Shown here piece by piece: positions 4,536 to 7,303 of a stretch of DNA of 7,303 nt (the stretch's first letter is position 1; each line of letters opens with the position of its first letter). Origin of the DNA: Limnochordia bacterium (lineage in GTDB: Bacteria; Bacillota; Limnochordia; Darwinibacteriales; DTU012). A program made the translations under genes and the position numbers. Where the stretch lies: the NCBI GenBank assembly GCA_007116995.1, contig SKHL01000290.1:1-7303 (forward strand), in the 5' to 3' direction. The notes below the pieces were generated by a model that had not been told where the DNA came from, did no database searches, and saw only the letters and a program-made list of their open reading frames with translations.

Positions 4536-5360
4536 ATGCGAAAGATAGCTATCTATGGTAAAGGTGGAATTGGAAAATCAACGACTACGCAAAATGTAGT
4601 GGCTGGCCTCGTGGAGATGAATCGAAATGTTATGGTAGTAGGGTGTGATCCCAAAGGTGATTCTACCCGGTTACTACTCGGTGGATTAGCGCAGAAGTCA
4701 GTTTTAGATACGCTGCGTGAAGAAGGCGAAGACATTTTGCTAGAAGATGTATTACGACCTGGTTTTCTCTCGTCATGGTGTGTTGAATCAGGAGGGCCAG
4801 AACCGGGTGTAGGATGTGCAGGTAGAGGAATTATTACTTCGATTAATCTATTGGAACAGTTAGGGGCATATGAAGAAGACAAAAACCTAGACTATGTATT
4901 TTACGATGTTTTAGGTGATGTAGTGTGCGGTGGTTTTGCAATGCCGATTCGTGAAGGGAAATCAGATGAAATATATATTGTAGTTTCCGGAGAGATGATG
5001 GCAATGTATGCTGCAAATAACATCTGCAAAGGAATTGTCAAATTTGCAGAGGCAGGTGGGGTGAGACTCGGTGGGTTAATCTGTAATAGCCGAAATGTTG
5101 ATAATGAAGAAGCAATGATTGAAGCGTTAGCAGCAAAGCTTGGAACCCAGTTGATTCACTTTGTTCCACGAGATAATGTTGTTCAGAGAGCAGAGATTAA
5201 CCGCAAGACTGTGATTGAATATGATGCTTCTGTAGGCCAAGCTGATCATTATCGACAACTCGCAAAGAAAATTGAAGAAAATACTATGTTTGTCATACCA
5301 AATGTGCTGACGGTTGAAGAGTTAGAAGAGTTATTGATAACCCATGGTATCTTAAACTAA
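4536..5360 (+). CDS. nifH: Nitrogenase iron protein (dinitrogenase reductase)
   Basis: The homodimeric cytoplasmic Fe protein hydrolyses MgATP and passes electrons one at a time from ferredoxin or flavodoxin to the MoFe protein; it also takes part in cofactor maturation. At 274 residues it matches the usual length. Visible are the Walker A loop GKGGIGKST (8-16), the switch I aspartate region CDPKGDST (37-44), the two [4Fe-4S] ligands Cys94 (GVGCAGRG) and Cys131 (DVVCGGFAMP), and switch II DVLGDVVCGG (124-133). Arg97 in the GCAGRG loop is the position ADP-ribosylated by DraT in some bacteria. AAGGAGG (4521-4527) sets the ATG. It is the first gene of the operon and is followed 16 bases later by nifI1. 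The Clostridium-like ending and the NifI neighbours suggest a molybdenum nitrogenase of the anaerobe group; there are no AnfH/VnfH partners in view. Confidence 0.97.
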   Translation: MRKIAIYGKGGIGKSTTTQNVVAGLVEMNRNVMVVGCDPKGDSTRLLLGGLAQKSVLDTLREEGEDILLEDVLRPGFLSSWCVESGGPEPGVGCAGRGIITSINLLEQLGAYEEDKNLDYVFYDVLGDVVCGGFAMPIREGKSDEIYIVVSGEMMAMYAANNICKGIVKFAEAGGVRLGGLICNSRNVDNEEAMIEALAAKLGTQLIHFVPRDNVVQRAEINRKTVIEYDASVGQADHYRQLAKKIEENTMFVIPNVLTVEELEELLITHGILN

Positions 5361-5376
5361 AGGGAGGTATATCTAG

Positions 5377-5700
5377 ATGCAGATGATAAGAGCGATAGTA
5401 CGGCCAGAAAAGGCAAGTGAAGTATTAGCTGGATTAATGGCAGCGGGGTTTCCGGCAGTGACTAAAATTTCGGTTTATGGACGTGGGAAACAACGAGGAC
5501 TTAAGGTCGGTGAGGTCCATTACGATGAGTTACCAAAAGAGTTGTTAATGCTAGTTGTTCCTGATCACGAAAGAGATTTAGTGCTTAAAACGATACTAGC
5601 AGCTGCTCGTACCGGAGAAGGCCATTTTGGCGATGGTAAGATTTTTGTCTCGTCTGTGGATGAGGTTTATACCATCAGTTCGGGAGTAAAAGAGGCATAG
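5377..5700 (+). CDS. nifI1: PII-like nitrogenase regulator NifI1
   Basis: A 107-residue GlnB/PII-superfamily protein specific to nif operons of methanogens and many anaerobic bacteria. In characterised systems it forms a complex with NifI2 that binds NifDK and switches nitrogenase off when 2-oxoglutarate is low. The sequence shows the first beta strand and helix (MIRAIVRPEKASEVLAGL), the start of the T-loop GRGKQRGLKVGEV (35-47) with Tyr49 just after it, the strand LLMLVVP (56-62), and the nucleotide-binding B-loop TGEGHFGDGKIFV (79-91). Tyr49 is near but not clearly equal to the uridylylated tyrosine of GlnB, and NifI proteins are usually regulated by ligand only. AGGGAGG after the nifH stop sets the ATG. 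Place between nifH and nifD and pairing with nifI2 make the assignment firm. Confidence 0.93.
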   Translation: MQMIRAIVRPEKASEVLAGLMAAGFPAVTKISVYGRGKQRGLKVGEVHYDELPKELLMLVVPDHERDLVLKTILAAARTGEGHFGDGKIFVSSVDEVYTISSGVKEA

Positions 5701-5711
5701 GAGGGATACGC

Positions 5712-6092
5712 ATGAAGGAAGTAATGGCAGTGATCCGAATCAACATGATTAACGAAACCAAACGAGCTCTGATTGATGCAGGGATATCCTCATTCACGGC
5801 ACCTGGTCGAGTGCTCGGCCGTGGTCAAGGTCATGTTAACTTTCATGTTTTAGCTGGATCTTATCAGGATATGGTTCCATCAGTTAAAGAATTAAAGGAT
5901 GATTCACCGTTAATATCAAAACGGCTCGTCACGGTGATTGTTCCTAATCATTTAGTTAAAACGGTGGTTGATACGATTGTTACGACAAACCAAACGGGAA
6001 AACCAGGTGATGGTAAAATTTTTGTGATGCCAGTACTAGAATCTATCAGAATTCGCAATGGTGAAAGTGGAGAAATGATACTTGATCAATAA
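5712..6092 (+). CDS. nifI2: PII-like nitrogenase regulator NifI2
   Basis: A 126-residue PII-superfamily protein, the partner of NifI1 in the 2-oxoglutarate-responsive switch of nitrogenase. Characteristic parts are the start MKEVMAVIRINMINETKRAL, the long, atypical T-loop region beginning GRGQGHVNFHVL (36-47) and carrying a charged KELKDD segment (59-64), the strand LVTVIVPNHLVKTVVDTI (72-89), and the B-loop TGKPGDGKIFV (95-105). The C-terminal tail after MPVLESIRIRNGE is longer than in GlnB, as usual for NifI2. AGGAGGG (5699-5705), which overlaps the nifI1 stop codon, sets the ATG. The gap to nifI1 is 11 bases, so the two are co-translated in similar amounts, fitting a mixed NifI1/NifI2 complex. 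Confidence 0.93.
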   Translation: MKEVMAVIRINMINETKRALIDAGISSFTAPGRVLGRGQGHVNFHVLAGSYQDMVPSVKELKDDSPLISKRLVTVIVPNHLVKTVVDTIVTTNQTGKPGDGKIFVMPVLESIRIRNGESGEMILDQ

Positions 6093-6094
6093 AT

Positions 6095-6110
6095 GGGGGG
6101 GATGAGTATG
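6095..6110 (+). promoter_or_regulatory. G7 ribosome binding site deciding the nifD start
   Basis: Three in-frame ATGs occur at 6093, 6102 and 6108. The only purine-rich site is seven Gs at 6095-6101, which sits six bases before the ATG at 6108. It overlaps the first ATG and abuts the second, so 6108 is the start. The G7 run is an unusual, degenerate Shine-Dalgarno compared with the AGGAGG-type sites of the other nif genes. Confidence 0.6.
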
Positions 6111-7303
6111 TCTACAAGAAGAGATTTAACACCAGATGAGATCAAAGAGAAGCTATTAGCATCCTATCCAGTTAAAGTGGCTAGGAAACGATCAAAACAT
6201 ATTGTTATCAACAATTCAAGTCCGGAAGCAAAGCCAGAAATTGGAGCAAATGTACGAACAATTCCTGGAATTATAACCCAGCGTGGTTGCACGTATGCTG
6301 GCTGTAAAGGTGTAGTGCTTGGTCCAACACGAGATATTGTCAACATAACACATGGGCCGATTGGATGTGGGTTCTACAGTTGGTTAACAAGAAGGAACCA
6401 AACGCAGCCAGAGGGAGATGATGATGCGAATTACATGACGTATTGTTTCTCGACAGATATGTCTGAAGATAACATTGTCTTTGGTGGAGAAAAACGACTC
6501 AAGCAAGCCATTCAAGAGGCTTATGATATTTTTAAACCCAAAGCAATAGGTGTTTTCTCCACATGTCCGGTAGGCTTAATTGGTGACGATGTACATTCTG
6601 TTGCCAAGGAAATGAAAGAAAAACTTGGAATAAACATTTTTGGTTTTAGTTGCGAGGGATATAAAGGGGTTAGTCAGTCGGCAGGCCATCATATTGCGAA
6701 TAATCAACTATTTAAGCATGTAATTGGCACCGATGATACTCCGCACAACGGTAGATATAGAATAAATCTTTTAGGTGAGTATAATATCGGGGGAGATTCC
6801 TTTGAGCTTGAGAGGATTTTGGCTAAGTGTGGGATAGATCTTGTGGCTACATTTAGCGGCAACTCGAGTTATGATGCGTTTGCTAATTCTCACATGGCAG
6901 ACTTAAATGTGATTATGTGTCACCGCTCCATTAATTATGTTGCAGAGATGATGGAGACTAAGTATGGGATTCCGTGGATAAAAGCCAATTTCATTGGAGC
7001 AGCTAGTACAGCAAAATCACTGCGTAAAATAGCAAAATATTTCGAAAACAAAGAATTAACAAGTCGTGTAGAACAAGTGATTAACGAAGAAATGCCATCA
7101 GTAGAAAGAATACAAGCGGATGTCAAAACACGTTGTATGGATAAAGTCGCTATGTTATTTGTCGGTGGATCCCGAGCGCATCACTATCAGGACTTATTCG
7201 CTGAAATTGGTATGAAGACCGTTTGCGCTGGATATGAGTTTGGTCATCGTGACGATTATGAGGGCCGGCGAGTTTTACCTGATATCAAAATTGATGCAGA
7301 TAG
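6108..7303 (+). CDS. nifD: Nitrogenase molybdenum-iron protein alpha chain (3' end outside window)
   Basis: The first 398 residues of the MoFe-protein alpha subunit, which with NifK holds the P-cluster and FeMo-cofactor and reduces N2. Visible P-cluster ligands are Cys61 (QRGCTYAGCKG), Cys87 (HGPIGCGFYS) and Cys153 (STCPVGLIGDD). The cofactor cysteine is Cys271 (MCHRSINY). Residues lining the active site correspond to Val69, Arg95, Gln190 and His194 (GVSQSAGHHIAN). The cofactor histidine lies past the end. The segment FVGGSRAHHYQ (351-361) and the ending GHRDDYEGRRVLPDIKIDAD match the C. pasteurianum type of NifD, where an insertion of about 50 residues follows; the window stops as it would begin. 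An extra cysteine, Cys66, sits where the Azotobacter protein has Ser. ATG 6108 follows nifI2 by 15 bases. No frameshift or early stop is seen. AnfD/VnfD are ruled out by the HGPIGCG and GGSRAHHY context. Confidence 0.96.
   Translation, partial: MSTRRDLTPDEIKEKLLASYPVKVARKRSKHIVINNSSPEAKPEIGANVRTIPGIITQRGCTYAGCKGVVLGPTRDIVNITHGPIGCGFYSWLTRRNQTQPEGDDDANYMTYCFSTDMSEDNIVFGGEKRLKQAIQEAYDIFKPKAIGVFSTCPVGLIGDDVHSVAKEMKEKLGINIFGFSCEGYKGVSQSAGHHIANNQLFKHVIGTDDTPHNGRYRINLLGEYNIGGDSFELERILAKCGIDLVATFSGNSSYDAFANSHMADLNVIMCHRSINYVAEMMETKYGIPWIKANFIGAASTAKSLRKIAKYFENKELTSRVEQVINEEMPSVERIQADVKTRCMDKVAMLFVGGSRAHHYQDLFAEIGMKTVCAGYEFGHRDDYEGRRVLPDIKIDAD

Noticed and set aside
4553..4882. 109-codon open frame on the minus strand inside nifH
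   Set aside because: Shadow of a well-conserved nifH; no ribosome binding site and a Ser/Pro-rich translation.
1..7303. CRISPR arrays, tRNA or rRNA genes, insertion sequences
   Set aside because: No spaced repeat array, no tRNA- or rRNA-like sequence and no transposase reading frame was seen on either strand.

Overview
The window looks like chromosomal DNA from an anaerobic, diazotrophic Firmicute of the Clostridia, in the broad neighbourhood of Desulfitobacterium/Desulfosporosinus-type Peptococcaceae. This rests on three things: strong AGGAGG-type ribosome binding sites, the nif gene order nifH-nifI1-nifI2-nifD, and a NifD that resembles the Clostridium pasteurianum type. The genus is an inference; no similarity search was run. 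All confident genes are on the + strand.

Layout. (1) 1-1971 is a worn accessory stretch. It holds the C-terminal part of a nitroreductase-family protein, then the last ~60 codons of a sugar-type ABC ATPase (RbsA-like) starting right after its stop codon. A 5'-truncated ABC-2 permease and an intact partner permease from a different kind of exporter follow. The joined fragments read as a deletion scar between two unrelated ABC transporter operons. (2) 1972-3834 is a compact three-gene metalloid-type operon: an ArsR/SmtB repressor with a CVC metal-site motif, a DUF318/ArsP-family permease overlapping it by 4 bases, and a 77-residue CPKC thioredoxin-like protein. A TTGACA promoter carries a 7-4-7 palindrome over its -10 region, as expected for autorepression. 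The likely job is sensing and exporting a thiol-reactive metalloid, possibly a trivalent organoarsenical, with a dedicated dithiol protein. (3) 3835-4535 is about 700 bases, AT-rich, with no convincing protein gene. It is not empty: it holds two separate promoter-like/hairpin/T-tract arrangements, a 51-codon open stretch on the minus strand, and a cluster of repeats and promoter-like elements just before nifH. (4) 4536-7303 is the start of the nitrogenase operon: nifH (Fe protein), nifI1 and nifI2 (PII-like post-translational regulators) and the first 398 codons of nifD (MoFe protein alpha subunit), which runs off the end.

How it works together. NifH delivers electrons to NifDK. In the established NifI systems the NifI1/NifI2 complex blocks NifDK when 2-oxoglutarate is low (nitrogen sufficiency) and releases it when 2-oxoglutarate and ATP are high. 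The residues needed for nitrogenase function that fall inside the window are all present in NifH and NifD. Nothing in the sequence ties the metalloid operon functionally to nif. The least explained part is the 700-base spacer, which could encode one or two small RNAs and/or a transcription attenuator ahead of nifH.
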